Assembly: GCF_017084525.1 (NCBI RefSeq)
Contig: NZ_CP070950.1
Location: forward strand, 3,658,001 to 3,722,000
Source of the DNA: Conexibacter sp. SYSU D00693
GTDB lineage: Bacteria > Actinomycetota > Thermoleophilia > Solirubrobacterales > Solirubrobacteraceae
Direction: 5' to 3'
Length of the DNA stretch: 64,000 bases
Below, piece after piece: positions 23,591-32,639 of this stretch; position 1 is the stretch's first letter; every line of letters starts with the position of its first letter. The position numbers and the translations under genes were made by a program. The notes under the pieces are model-generated. The model ran no database searches, was not told where the DNA came from, and worked only from the letters and a program-made list of their open reading frames with translations.

Positions 23591-24570
23591 CCGGTGGGCG
23601 GTGCGCTGCTGACGCCGGCGGGCGCCGTCGTCGCCTGCAGCGCCTCGAGGTCGAGCGTCTCGTGCAGGTCGAAGAGCGCATCGGCGACGCGGACGAGCTC
23701 CTCGGCCTCGAAGACCTCCGCGCGCCACTCCTCCGGGATGCCGTCCTCGCCGTAGAGCGCGCCCGCGAGCTGGCCGGCGACGGCGGCGTTCGTGTCCGCG
23801 TCGCCGCCCTGGTTGGCGGCGGCGAGCACGGCACCGCGGAACGAGTCCGTGGAATGCACCGCCCACAGCGCGACCTCGAGCGTGTTGACCGCAAGGCCGT
23901 CGGAGCCGACCGCTTCCGGCTTGGCGTCGCGGAACGAGCCGGCGGCGACCTCGGTCGTGAGGGGCTCGAGCGGCTCGTCGTGCCAGATCTCGCGGTGTCG
24001 CGGTCCCGGCTGCTCGAGCATGTCGCGCTTGCCGTGGCCGTGCAGCGCGCCGTGGAGCATCACGGCGAAGTAGCGGCACGGGTCCACCGCGGCGGGGTTG
24101 CCGTGCGTCGTGCGGGCCTGCATCGCGGCGGCCCGGACCGCGGTCTCGCGGTCGCGCGCGTAGGCGAGGACGACGGGCGCCAGGCGCATCAGCGCGCCGT
24201 TGCCGAGACCCTCGTCGTCCGGCGTCGTCACCGGGCGCTCGCCCTGGACGAAGCGCTCGATCGACGCGCGGGTCGTGCGGCCGACGCCGAACGCGTGGTC
24301 GCGCGTCGAGCGCTCGCCGTCGGTGAGCCAGCGCGCGTAGCGGGCGAGCTGGTCGTCGGGGTCGAAGCCCTTCGTGGCGATGAGCGAGTCGGCGAGGCAC
24401 AGCGCCATCGCGGTGTCGGCGGTCCACTCGCCCCGGCGCAGCGCCCCGGCGCCGCCCTCCGTGTAGCCGGTGACGACGCTGAAGGACCCGCGGCGCGCGC
24501 CCTCCAGCGGCGCACCCAGGGCGTCCCCGATCGCCAGGCCCAGCATCGCTCCGCGGAAGCGCTCTCGCAT
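23587..24570 (-). CDS. ADP-ribosylglycohydrolase (DraG/ARH)-family protein
   Basis: This 327-residue all-alpha protein starts RERFRGAMLGLAIGDALGAP. The first metal motif normally reads TDDT; here it is T50-A-D-T53 in GEWTADTAMAL, so one magnesium-ligand aspartate is replaced by alanine. The second motif NQGGDADTNAAVAGQLAGALYG (G-G-D-x-D-T) is intact. DraG/ARH proteins remove ADP-ribose from proteins, nucleic acids or metabolites. The substitution may leave one metal site and change activity. ATG 24570 is used; a GTG at 24582 is possible. It is a single gene between convergent and same-strand neighbours. Confidence 0.85.
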   Translation of the reverse strand: MRERFRGAMLGLAIGDALGAPLEGARRGSFSVVTGYTEGGAGALRRGEWTADTAMALCLADSLIATKGFDPDDQLARYARWLTDGERSTRDHAFGVGRTTRASIERFVQGERPVTTPDDEGLGNGALMRLAPVVLAYARDRETAVRAAAMQARTTHGNPAAVDPCRYFAVMLHGALHGHGKRDMLEQPGPRHREIWHDEPLEPLTTEVAAGSFRDAKPEAVGSDGLAVNTLEVALWAVHSTDSFRGAVLAAANQGGDADTNAAVAGQLAGALYGEDGIPEEWRAEVFEAEELVRVADALFDLHETLDLEALQATTAPAGVSSAPPTG

Positions 24571-24636
24571 CGCGGGTGCCACTACCCCCGGCGCGGGAGA
24601 GGAACGCGCCGAGGGCAGCGGTTTGGACCGCCGGTC

Positions 24637-25473
24637 CTAGGCCGCGGCGGCCGGCTGCTGCGCCGGGTGGACCGTGAGCGTCTCGCCGAGCTCGAGCGCC
24701 CGCGCCGCGACGCCCTGCTCGTCGGCGGCGTCGAGGAAGCGCTGCGTGGGGTCCTGCGCCGCAGGCGCGTAGACGCCGTCGATCTCGTAGCCCTCGGCGT
24801 GGATCGGGACTGTCAGGCGCGCGCCGAGCGCCCGCGCCGCGATCGCCGCCTGCCCCGGCGTCATCGCCGCCGGCAGCGGGCTCGACGGCTGGCGGTGGGG
24901 GAGGGTCAGCACGGCGCCGTTGACCGGGAGCAGGGCGACGTCGAACGGGCCGCAGCGCAGCGTCATCCGCCACCAGAAGCCGTGGAACATCGTGTCGCCG
25001 GCGTGCAGGACGCGCACGCCGTCGGCCTCGACGGCCCAGGAGAGCTGCGGGTCGCCCGAGCCGTCGACGGCGGGGAGGGTGGTGATGGTGAAGGGGCCGA
25101 CGGTCGTCGTCTCCCACGGTTCCATGCGGCGTCGCTCGACGTCCAGCGTCGCGAGCTCGTGCTCGGCCTGCGCCAGCCCCGCCTCCTCGTAGGGACCGCC
25201 TGCGCCGGCCAGCGGCTCGAGGACCGGCGCGTCCGGCGCGAGCGCCTTGGCGATGGCCCGCGCGTCGGCATGGTCGCGGTGCAGGTGGGTGACGAGCGCC
25301 GCCACGGCCCGGCCCGGCTGCGCCGGGACCGTCGGCGGCACCGGCGTCCCCGCCGCCCGGTCGCCGAGCGGCGCCCACACCGCCGCCGCGTCCTCCAGCG
25401 CGTCGAGGACGACGGTCGACCCGTCGCCCGCCTCGAGCTCCACGCCCGCCCAACCCAGAGAGGAGATCAGCAT
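24637..25473 (-). CDS. UlaG-like metallo-beta-lactamase-fold hydrolase
   Basis: This 278-residue protein has the metal motif T-H63-L-H65-R-D67-H68-A-D, later HAGDTMFHGFWW and a terminal IHAEGYEI, in the arrangement of MBL-fold hydrolases. The fold supports lactonase, phosphodiesterase or esterase reactions; substrate unknown. It is divergently transcribed from a TetR regulator, with a shared operator between the -35 and -10 of its promoter. It is therefore probably the regulator's main target and may destroy the inducing compound. The ATG lies 8 nt from the -10, implying a leaderless message. Confidence 0.85.
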   Translation of the reverse strand: MLISSLGWAGVELEAGDGSTVVLDALEDAAAVWAPLGDRAAGTPVPPTVPAQPGRAVAALVTHLHRDHADARAIAKALAPDAPVLEPLAGAGGPYEEAGLAQAEHELATLDVERRRMEPWETTTVGPFTITTLPAVDGSGDPQLSWAVEADGVRVLHAGDTMFHGFWWRMTLRCGPFDVALLPVNGAVLTLPHRQPSSPLPAAMTPGQAAIAARALGARLTVPIHAEGYEIDGVYAPAAQDPTQRFLDAADEQGVAARALELGETLTVHPAQQPAAAA

Positions 25474-25481
25474 GCCGTGGT

Positions 25482-25511
25482 CTTATACAGAACGATCGTT
25501 CGGCTTGTAAA
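25482..25511. promoter_or_regulatory. overlapping divergent promoters with a palindromic operator
   Basis: Leftward promoter (MBL gene): TTTACA (25511-25506) and TATAAG (25487-25482) with an 18-bp spacer. Rightward (tetR): TTATAC (25483-25488) and TGTAAA (25506-25511) with 17 bp. The perfect palindrome GAACGATCGTTC (25490-25501) lies between the elements of both. Starts follow the -10s by 8 and 10 nt. TetR binding would block both promoters at once. Confidence 0.7.
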
Positions 25512-25521
25512 GTCGGTCCCC

Positions 25522-26130
25522 ATGCCGCGCCGCTCCGCTGCCGACGTCGCCGACAGCCGCACCGCGACCGTCGAGGCCGCCGTCGACCTCGCCTCGATCG
25601 AGGGCCTCGAGGGCATCACCATCGGCCGGCTCGCCAGCGAGCTGGGGATGAGCAAGAGCGGCCTCATCGGCCGCTTCGGCGACAAGGAGTCCATGCAGCG
25701 CGCGGTCCTCGCCGCCGCGATCGAGCGCTTCACCGACGCGGTCTGGCGTCGCGTCCAGGACGTCGAGCCCGGCCTCCCGCGCCTCGAGGCGATCGTAGAC
25801 GCCTGGATCGTCCACCTGCGCGAGGACACCTTCCCGGGCGGCTGCTTCGTGACGACGGCGAGCGTCGAGTACGACGCGCGCGACGGGGCGCTGCACGACG
25901 ACGTCGCGGCCGCGGTGCGGCTGTGGCTCGGGGTGCTGGAGGCGGACGCTCGCGTGGCCCGGGACGCCCGCTCGCTCCCGACCGACCGGGATCCCGCGGA
26001 CGTGGCGCTCGAGCTCCACGCGCTGGCGTCGGGCGGCAGCGTCGCCGGCCGCCTGCTCGGCGACCGCGATGCCCTGGACCGCGTCCGGGCCGCGATGCGC
26101 CGCGCCCTCGGTCTGCCGGACGACCGCTGA
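25522..26130 (+). CDS. TetR-family transcriptional regulator
   Basis: This 202-residue protein has an N-terminal HTH (ASIEGLEGITIGRLASELGM, then SKSGLIGRFGDKESMQRAVL) and a C-terminal ligand-binding helical domain with FPGGCFVTTASVEYDARDG. The latter is typical of the TetR_C_16/YbiH-like group that senses hydrophobic compounds. It should repress its own promoter and that of the divergent MBL-fold hydrolase through the palindrome at 25490-25501. The ATG follows its -10 by 10 nt. Confidence 0.92.
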   Translation: MPRRSAADVADSRTATVEAAVDLASIEGLEGITIGRLASELGMSKSGLIGRFGDKESMQRAVLAAAIERFTDAVWRRVQDVEPGLPRLEAIVDAWIVHLREDTFPGGCFVTTASVEYDARDGALHDDVAAAVRLWLGVLEADARVARDARSLPTDRDPADVALELHALASGGSVAGRLLGDRDALDRVRAAMRRALGLPDDR

Positions 26131-26261
26131 CCCGTACCCCGCCCTCAAGCCCGGTCCCGCGCCGGCCGATGACCGGCCTGGTACGCCGACCTCCGCGCCG
26201 GAGGCGACGCACCGCGAGTCCGTCTACACTGCTCGCAGCACGCCCGGCCCGCCGGGCACGC

Positions 26262-26334
<73 letters not shown>

Positions 26335-26507
26335 TGGGACCGCGCCGTGGGCGCGACGACGACGTCGACGCGGGCGCCACGGGACGGCTCGCTCAGCTCG
26401 GAGCCGACAGCCCGCGCCCCTCGGGAACGCCGCTGGCGCTCGGGCGGCCGACCTGGCTGGGCGCCGGCGTTGTGCTCGACGCCCAGCCTCGGCCCACAGG
26501 GGGCGGA

Positions 26508-27605
26508 TCAGCCGCCGCGCGCCACCTCGGCCATCGTCACCCGCGACACGTCGTAGGTGATCGCCACGGCCGGAGCCGACGTGCCGTCCTCCCGGCCCGT
26601 GAAGCGGATCGGCATGCCGGTGTCCGCGTCGATGGTCAGGCGCTCGGTGTACCCGTGGCGGGCCTGCCGGGCCGCGAGCACGAGGACCTGGCGGCCGCCG
26701 TCCGTGGCCTTGGTGACGGTCACGCTCTGCAGCGTGCCGAGCAGGTGCAGCACGCCCGCGCGCACGGCAGGACGAGCAGCGCCGGCGTTCAGCGCGTCCA
26801 TGGAGTTGACCCAGATCCGGTTCTCCAGCTGGGCCTCGGCCTGCGCCGGGGTCGGGACCCGCGGACGGGTCTTGCTCGGCACGACGCGGCGCTTGCCGTC
26901 GGCACCACGGACGACCTCGTCGTCGGAGGGCTTGCGGCCGGGGATGAAGGCCGCATCGCCCATCCGCTGGCGGGCCGCCTCGATCGGACCGTCGAACGCC
27001 GCCTCGGCGGCCGCCACGTCGCGGCGCACGAAGTCCCAGTCGTCGGCCGAGTTGGTGTCGGACCCCTGGTCGGCGATCGCGGCGGCCAGCCCGTCCGGGG
27101 TCTCGGCGTAGAAGTACGCGCCGTCGTCGCCGAAGAGGTCGGCGCCCACGACCGACCGGTCCCCGGGCGAGCCCTGGCGGCGGACGATCAGCGTCGCGTC
27201 GCCGGGCAGCGACGCCGTGGCCTGCGCGGCGCCCGTGTGCAGGCGCGTCGTCAACCGCGCAAGGGGCGCGGCCGCGGCGGTCGGCACGCCGCCGCCCAGC
27301 CGCAGACGCGACGACGTCTGGCCGTCGGCGCCCTGCTGGGTCGTCACCTGCGGGCCCCCCGCCGCGATGACCGCGACGGCCAGGCCGCCGGCGGCCAGGC
27401 CGCCGATCGCCAGCCGTGCGGCGCCGCGGCGGCGCCTGGGCCGACGTGCCACCGCCGCGAGCGGGCCCACGCCCTCGCCGGTCATGTCGGCCAGCAGCGC
27501 GGCACGCGCGCGGCGCGTGGCGTCGTCGTCCAGCCTGACGGTCCGCGGCCGGCGCTCGGCCAGCCACTCCAGGTCGCGCTCGTCCTGCTGCTCGGTGGTG
27601 CTCAT
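26508..27605 (-). CDS. CU044_5270-like membrane protein, probable anti-sigma factor
   Basis: This 365-residue protein has a ~60-residue cytoplasmic N-terminus, one transmembrane helix (LAIGGLAAGGLAVAVIAAGG, about 65-84), and a large outside domain. The domain contains repeated beta segments (LTTRLHTGAA, DATLIVRRQGSPG, YTERLTIDADTGMPIRFTG). It matches the family often annotated as CU044_5270 that pairs with ECF sigma factors. Its start overlaps the sigma gene stop (ATGA), so it likely holds that sigma factor at the membrane until an envelope signal arrives. The N-terminus lacks a zinc anti-sigma motif (HxxxCxxC). Confidence 0.75.
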   Translation of the reverse strand: MSTTEQQDERDLEWLAERRPRTVRLDDDATRRARAALLADMTGEGVGPLAAVARRPRRRRGAARLAIGGLAAGGLAVAVIAAGGPQVTTQQGADGQTSSRLRLGGGVPTAAAAPLARLTTRLHTGAAQATASLPGDATLIVRRQGSPGDRSVVGADLFGDDGAYFYAETPDGLAAAIADQGSDTNSADDWDFVRRDVAAAEAAFDGPIEAARQRMGDAAFIPGRKPSDDEVVRGADGKRRVVPSKTRPRVPTPAQAEAQLENRIWVNSMDALNAGAARPAVRAGVLHLLGTLQSVTVTKATDGGRQVLVLAARQARHGYTERLTIDADTGMPIRFTGREDGTSAPAVAITYDVSRVTMAEVARGG

Positions 27606-28261
27606 CGGTCGTCCTCGTTCTCGTGCTCGGCGATGTGGTCGCGCACGCTGCGGCGTGCGCGGTGGATGCGGGACCGCACGGTCCCGATCGGGATGTCCAG
27701 GGCGCGGGCGATCTCGTCGTAGTCGAGCTCGCCCCAGGCGCGCAGCAGCAGCGCATCGCGGTCGGCAGCCGGCAGACCGCCCAGCGCGGCCGTCAGCTGC
27801 TGCCCGAGCATCTGCGCTTCGAGCCGCGGCAGCGGATCGGCGCCGATCGCCGTGCCGTCCGTCGCGCGCAGGGCGGCGGCTCGCCGCAGGGCCGACGCGC
27901 CCCGGTCGGAGCTGCGGAAGTGCTCGCGCAGCAGGTTCGTGGCGATGCCGTACAGCCAGGGCCGCGCGTCGGTGAACGCCGGGTCGTAGCGGTCGCGTCG
28001 TGCGAAGGCGACGCGGAACGCCTCGGCGGCGATGTCCTCTCCGGCTGCTCCTGCCCGGGCGGTGCAGAACGCGTGGATCCGGGGCCAATGGCGGTCGAAG
28101 ACGACGGCGAAGGCCTGGGGCTCGCGCCGCGATCGGGCGATCGCCGCAGCGTCGTCGCCGGGCGCAGATGCGGACGTGGGGGCCCGCGGGCGGGCGGCCG
28201 CGGCTGCGGGTTCTGCGCAGTCGGCGGCGGCCAGCACCGTGTGGTGGTCGATCAGCGTCAT
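27602..28261 (-). CDS. ECF-family RNA polymerase sigma factor
   Basis: This 219-residue sigma factor has an N-terminal extension of ~45 residues. Region 2 follows (FAVVFDRHWPRIHAFCTAR, then AEAFRVAFARRDRYD and ARPWLYGIATNLLREHFR). Region 4 is LPAADRDALLLRAWGELDYD followed by EIARALDIPIGTVRSRIHRAR. It is SigE/RpoE-like and should direct a stress or envelope regulon. It is coupled by ATGA to the downstream membrane protein that probably controls it. The ATG at 28261 is the first good start. Confidence 0.92.
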   Translation of the reverse strand: MTLIDHHTVLAAADCAEPAAAAARPRAPTSASAPGDDAAAIARSRREPQAFAVVFDRHWPRIHAFCTARAGAAGEDIAAEAFRVAFARRDRYDPAFTDARPWLYGIATNLLREHFRSSDRGASALRRAAALRATDGTAIGADPLPRLEAQMLGQQLTAALGGLPAADRDALLLRAWGELDYDEIARALDIPIGTVRSRIHRARRSVRDHIAEHENEDDR

Positions 28262-28377
28262 GTCACCGGTCCATCTGCCGCACGGCGCCGAGAAGTTCGC
28301 GGTGGCGGCCAGACAGCGCCGACCCCGGCTACGGTGACGTGCCGCCGGAGGAGCGGGGACGCTTCTCGGGCCAAGCC

Positions 28378-29946
28378 CTACCGCAGGCGACGCACGGCGC
28401 GCGCGATGTGGCCGTATCCGTCGCGCCCGCTCGCGCTCACCCGCCCCGCGCGACCAGCCGACCGCAGCACGAAGCACCGCCGCGTCTCGCCGACGGAAGC
28501 GATCACCGAGCGCCCGCCCGCGACGATCCGCGCCCGCGGCACCGTCCCGCCGAGAGCACGCGCGCACATCCGCAAGCCACCACCCCGCACCCGCCGCACC
28601 CCGCTCAACCGCAGCAGCGCGTGGGGCTGCAGCGACGCCTGGCGCGTGACGAAGCTGCCCTCCCAGCCGGCCCGGAACTGCTGCACCCGGTGCGGGCGGC
28701 CGAGGTCGAAGACCAGCCGCAGCCGGCCCTCGTCGTTGGGCGCGAGGGTCTCGGGGCGCCCCGAACCCCCGAAGTCGACGTCGACCGCCCGCAGCCCGCG
28801 GAACAGCGGCGGTGTGACGACGACCGTCCGCCCGGACCCGCGCACGAGCACCGACGACGCGTTCGCCCGCAGCCGCATCCACTCCAGCGCGCGATCGGGG
28901 TCGACGCCGACCCGCCACCCGAACACCTCGAAGCGCGGCTCGATCGAGCGGAAGTCGACGGTCTCGGGGTCAGGAGGCGGCGAGGCCAGTGCTCGCGTCA
29001 GCCCGCTCAGCGCGTCCACCGTCTCGCGCCGGAAGTTCGGCAGGGAGTGGCAGCCCGAGGCGTAGTCCTGCCACTCGTGCTCCACCCCGAGCTCGCGGAA
29101 GCGCTCGTGGAGGTTGACGCTCGCCATGTGCACGCCGGTCTCGACGGCGCACGAGAGGAGGTCGGCGCCGAGCGCCTGCTCGCCGAGGGCGGCGTTGAGC
29201 GTCCCGTTGCCCGTGCGGATCTGCAGGGCGATGCCGCGCAGGTTCTCCGCGAGGTCCCAGGGGTTGTGGCCGCGCCAGCGGATCTCCTCGAGCGTCCGAG
29301 GGCCGTAGATCGCATCGGGCAGCCCGCCGTCCAGCGACGAGCTCGCCGACAGGACGCTGCCGTTGATCGGCAGGTTGCTGTCGACCGCCCCGCTCAACGA
29401 CGCCGCCGCGACGAACAGGTCGGGATGGCGGGCGGCGAACATCATCGCCCCGTAGCCGCCCATCGAGATCCCGAAGATCGCCCGCGCGCGCCGCTCGGGC
29501 ACCGTCCGGTAGCGCGCGTCGATCAGCGGGATGAGCTGGGAGATGACGAACGTCTCGTACTTCGGCGGCCCGCCGCGGCCGGCGTTGAACCAGTCGCTCC
29601 AGTAGCCGGCGTTGGCGTCGGGCGCGACGACGATCGAGGGGTAGTCCTGCGTCAGGCGCTCGCCGTCGAGCAGCCGGCGGAAGGCGGTGTAGCGGTTCGA
29701 GGTGCCGGCGGTGACGTAGGTGACCGGCCACCGGCGCTGAGGCTCGTCGCCGTAGCCGACCGGGAACATGACCTCGACCTTGGTCGGCGCGACGAACGCG
29801 TCGGTCCTGATCGTCAGCTCGATGGTGCGGTCGCTGACGCGCCGCTCGGCGACGACGACGGCGTCCGCCCAGGCGCTGCTCGTCGCGCCGGACGCCCACG
29901 CCCACGCGACGATCGCCACCCCGACAGCCATCCGTAGCCGCGACAC
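28378..29946 (-). CDS. secreted esterase D/antigen-85-like hydrolase
   Basis: This 522-residue exported protein has a signal peptide to about residue 28 (AWAWASGATSSAWA). The alpha/beta-hydrolase domain of the esterase family PF00756 has nucleophile S161 in FGISMGGYGAM, an acidic residue in the EWQDY region, and His in SGCHSLPNF. The C-terminal third is a beta-rich domain (VLVRGSGRTVVVTPPLF...). Family members include mycolyltransferases, siderophore esterases and feruloyl esterases; substrate not evident. The GTG start at 29946 supplies the basic n-region; ATG 29931 is an alternative. Confidence 0.82.
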   Translation of the reverse strand: MSRLRMAVGVAIVAWAWASGATSSAWADAVVVAERRVSDRTIELTIRTDAFVAPTKVEVMFPVGYGDEPQRRWPVTYVTAGTSNRYTAFRRLLDGERLTQDYPSIVVAPDANAGYWSDWFNAGRGGPPKYETFVISQLIPLIDARYRTVPERRARAIFGISMGGYGAMMFAARHPDLFVAAASLSGAVDSNLPINGSVLSASSSLDGGLPDAIYGPRTLEEIRWRGHNPWDLAENLRGIALQIRTGNGTLNAALGEQALGADLLSCAVETGVHMASVNLHERFRELGVEHEWQDYASGCHSLPNFRRETVDALSGLTRALASPPPDPETVDFRSIEPRFEVFGWRVGVDPDRALEWMRLRANASSVLVRGSGRTVVVTPPLFRGLRAVDVDFGGSGRPETLAPNDEGRLRLVFDLGRPHRVQQFRAGWEGSFVTRQASLQPHALLRLSGVRRVRGGGLRMCARALGGTVPRARIVAGGRSVIASVGETRRCFVLRSAGRAGRVSASGRDGYGHIARAVRRLR

Positions 29947-30059
29947 GCGCGAACGACCCTATCCGTGCGGCGACGCGGCACCAACCCGGCACTGTCGTGC
30001 GGGGCCTGCGAGACGAACCTGCGCGCCACGCAGCACGACACGACCAAGGGGGAGCAGGG

Positions 30060-30962
30060 ATGACCACGCAGGACATCGCGGTCGACAGCAAGGTGACGGT
30101 GCACCCGGTGAGCCTCGCGCTCGGGGCGCGGCTCGAGGGCGTCGACCTCACGCAGCCCATCGACGAGCCCGACTGGGCCGTCGTGCGCCAGGCGTTCGCC
30201 GACCACAGCCTCGTCATCGTCCGCGGGCAGGACATCACCGTCGACGACCAGCGTCGCTGGGCGCAGGGCTTCAGCGAGCTCGACCTGCCGGAGGGCGTGA
30301 GCCCGCTGGAGATGCGCGAGCACACGTCGATGTTCACGCTCGAGGGCCACCCGGACACGCTGGCGCTGCACAACAACGCCGACCGCCGCCCGGGCCTCGA
30401 CCACTGGCACACCGACAACATCGGCTTCGTCGACCCGCCGAGCGCGACGGTGCTCTACGCCAAGGTCACGCCGGCGCTGGGCGGCGACACGCTCTTCGCC
30501 TCGATGCACCTCGCCTTCGAGGCGCTGTCCAGGCCGATGCAGGTCTTCCTGGAGTCGCTCGACGCGGTGCACGACATGCGCCAGGCCTTCCGCAACCCGA
30601 TGCTCGAGGAGGCGCTGCGCAAGAAGGGCATCGACCCCGACGAGCACTTCGCCCGCCACGAGCCGGCGGTCCACCCGCTCGTGCGCACGCACCCGGTCAC
30701 CGGGCGCAAGGCGCTGTTCCTCTCGGCGCCGCACACGACCGGCATCGTCGGCCTGTCCGACAAGGAGGCCCGGACCCTCCTGCAGTTCCTCTTCCACCAC
30801 TGCGAGGACCCGGCCTTCCAGTACCGCCACGTCTGGCAGGAGGGCGACGTCCTGGTGTGGGACAACCGCGCGCTGCAGCACCTGCCCGTCGCCGACTACC
30901 ACCCGCACGAGCGCCTCATGTTCCGCATGAGCGTCTCGGGCGACGTGGTGCGCCGGGGCTGA
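30060..30962 (+). CDS. TauD/TfdA-family Fe(II)/2-oxoglutarate dioxygenase
   Basis: This 300-residue dioxygenase has the iron ligands H117 and D119 in DHWHTDNIGF. The distal histidine is H274 in NRALQHLPVADYH, and the 2-oxoglutarate arginine is near R285/R289 in HERLMFRMSV. Relatives hydroxylate or desaturate taurine, aryloxyacids, amino acids or acyl chains. The ATG follows GGGGGAGCAGGG, one of the strongest ribosome sites in the window. It is the first gene of a tight operon: the GNAT gene starts 1 nt after its stop and the synthetase-like gene 5 nt after that. Confidence 0.93.
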   Translation: MTTQDIAVDSKVTVHPVSLALGARLEGVDLTQPIDEPDWAVVRQAFADHSLVIVRGQDITVDDQRRWAQGFSELDLPEGVSPLEMREHTSMFTLEGHPDTLALHNNADRRPGLDHWHTDNIGFVDPPSATVLYAKVTPALGGDTLFASMHLAFEALSRPMQVFLESLDAVHDMRQAFRNPMLEEALRKKGIDPDEHFARHEPAVHPLVRTHPVTGRKALFLSAPHTTGIVGLSDKEARTLLQFLFHHCEDPAFQYRHVWQEGDVLVWDNRALQHLPVADYHPHERLMFRMSVSGDVVRRG

Positions 30963-30963
30963 C

Positions 30964-31773
30964 ATGCCGCCCGTGGACGGGGCCGTCGATCCGGGTCACG
31001 CGCTGGCCCGGACGTGGTTCGCGCCGCGCCATCCCAACCGCTGCTGGGCGGAGGCGGTCGTGAGCGACCGCCTCCCCGGCCGGGTGTGGACGCTGCCGCG
31101 CGCGGGCGACCCGATGACCGTGGTGGTGGAGGCCGGCGAGCGGTTCTGCTTCGTCGGAGGCCGCGTGGACGACGACGTCCTCGCCCACCTGACCGACGCC
31201 CTGCGCGAGCGCTCGCCGGCGGCGCAGGTCGTCCTGCCGCCGTCCTGGCACGACGTCCCGTTCACCGTGCCCGCCGGCCGCCGGACGCAAGGCCGGGCGC
31301 ACTTCCGCGCGCCCGCGCACCGCCTGCGCGAGGCGCTCACCCAGGAGCTCGAGGACGACCGCCGCGCGCACCTGGCCCGCCAGGACGTCTGCGTCCGGCG
31401 CCTCGAGGCCGACGACTTCGACGACCCGCTCCTGCACGACACCATGCGCGCGATCTACGGCGACGCCGAGCACTTCGGCGCCGAGCCGGAGATGGGGTTC
31501 TGCGCCGTGGACACTGACGGCCTGCTCGTCTCGTGGCTGCACCCGATCTGCGGCGACACGACCGCCGAGGTCGGAGCCGGCACGCGGGCCGACGCGCGCG
31601 GCCGCGGCATCTCGGCGGCGCTCAACGTCCTGACGGTCCGCGCGCTCGCGCTCCAGGGCTTCGACGTCACCGCGTCGTGGGTCCTCGAGCACCCGGCGAG
31701 CCCGGGCCTCGCCGGCCACGTCGCCCTCGAGCACGAGTTCGACTACACCGTCCTCGTGCCCGTCGAGGGCTAG
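30964..31773 (+). CDS. GNAT-family acyl/aminoacyl transferase with N-terminal extension
   Basis: This 269-residue protein has about 140 N-terminal residues of an unassigned alpha/beta domain, then a GNAT core (VCVRRLEADDFDDP, MGFCAVDTDGLLVSWLHPICG). The CoA-loop-like segment reads GTRADARGRGISAALNVLTVR (R/Q-x-x-G-x-G/A form RGRGIS). The two-domain shape fits the PF12746-like acetyltransferases. The acceptor is unknown. It sits between a dioxygenase and a synthetase-like gene, so acylation or aminoacyl transfer onto the pathway product is plausible. Confidence 0.75.
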   Translation: MPPVDGAVDPGHALARTWFAPRHPNRCWAEAVVSDRLPGRVWTLPRAGDPMTVVVEAGERFCFVGGRVDDDVLAHLTDALRERSPAAQVVLPPSWHDVPFTVPAGRRTQGRAHFRAPAHRLREALTQELEDDRRAHLARQDVCVRRLEADDFDDPLLHDTMRAIYGDAEHFGAEPEMGFCAVDTDGLLVSWLHPICGDTTAEVGAGTRADARGRGISAALNVLTVRALALQGFDVTASWVLEHPASPGLAGHVALEHEFDYTVLVPVEG

Positions 31774-31778
31774 GCGCC

Positions 31779-32639
31779 GTGCACGACGTCGACCCGCTCA
31801 TCGCCCTCGCCCACGAGGGCGACGGCGGCCCCTGCGACACGGTCTACCTCGGCTTCGGCCTGGCCGCCCACGGCGGCCTGACCACCGGGGAGCTGCCGCT
31901 CGACGCCCTGGCGATGCTCGTCGTCGCCGAGCGCCAGCGCCGCCTGCGCGGCGCGCAGCGGATCCTCCACCTCGTCGCCGACCGCCACGCGCTGGTCAAC
32001 GCCTTCGCGACCCGCCGGGAGGTCGCCCGCGCGGCGGACGCGCTCGTCGACCAGCTCGAGGCGCTCGCCCCGGCGCTCGGCCTGCAGGCCTACGACGTCG
32101 TCCGCGCGTCGCAGCTCACCGCGCCGGAGTACCGCCGCCTCGTCGCCGACGCCGGCCAGCGCGCGCCCGACCCGTACGGCGCCCGCCAGGCCGCCGACGT
32201 CGAGTGGATGCGCCGCGCCCACGGCGCCGCCGTGAAGGTCGGCTGGACGCTGAGCGCCCGCCCGGACGGGGTCGCGCGGCGCGACGAGGTCGCCTTCGAC
32301 GCGCTGCACCGCCAGCTCTTCGGGCCCGGCCTCGCGACGGTCTACACCGGGCCGGGTCGCAGCCTCGACCCGGATCGCCCGCGCTGCAGCCCCTACGTCC
32401 TGCTCGCCGGCCAGCGCCGCCTGACGCTCGCGTCCGGCGCCGGGTCGGTGGCCGAGCACTGCGCGAGCTCGCGCATGCGGCGCCACCTGCGCCCGATCGC
32501 CGAGCGCGTCCTGCAGCAGCTCGGCGTCGTGGCGGTGGCGGACACGCCGCTGCAGGACCGCCTGGAGCTGCTGCTCGCGCTGCTGCGCGGCGACGCCCGT
32601 CCGGACGCGCCGCTCGCGCAGCCCGCGGTCGCCGCCTAG
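31779..32639 (+). CDS. class I aminoacyl-tRNA-synthetase-like (HUP fold, TyrRS/TrpRS-type) protein
   Basis: This 286-residue protein is not matched to a named family with certainty. It shows a degenerate class I signature region (FGLAAHGGLTTGELPL at 26-41). A VADRHALVNAF stretch (66-76) is strikingly like the IADWHA helix of tyrosyl-tRNA synthetases. EYRR and KVGWTLS (153-159) follow, then a DEVAFD...YTGPG...SPYVLL segment like the substrate-binding half of TyrRS. There is no KMSKS loop or anticodon-binding domain. It may adenylate an amino acid or use aminoacyl-tRNA in small-molecule synthesis. GTG start; 5 nt after the GNAT gene. Confidence 0.5.
   Translation: MHDVDPLIALAHEGDGGPCDTVYLGFGLAAHGGLTTGELPLDALAMLVVAERQRRLRGAQRILHLVADRHALVNAFATRREVARAADALVDQLEALAPALGLQAYDVVRASQLTAPEYRRLVADAGQRAPDPYGARQAADVEWMRRAHGAAVKVGWTLSARPDGVARRDEVAFDALHRQLFGPGLATVYTGPGRSLDPDRPRCSPYVLLAGQRRLTLASGAGSVAEHCASSRMRRHLRPIAERVLQQLGVVAVADTPLQDRLELLLALLRGDARPDAPLAQPAVAA

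Noticed and set aside
25490-25501. GAACGATCGTTC as a LexA box
   Set aside because: It has the GAAC-N4-GTTC core, but lacks the outer C and the RNRY spacer preference. It is centred between tetR divergent promoters, so a TetR operator is the simpler reading.
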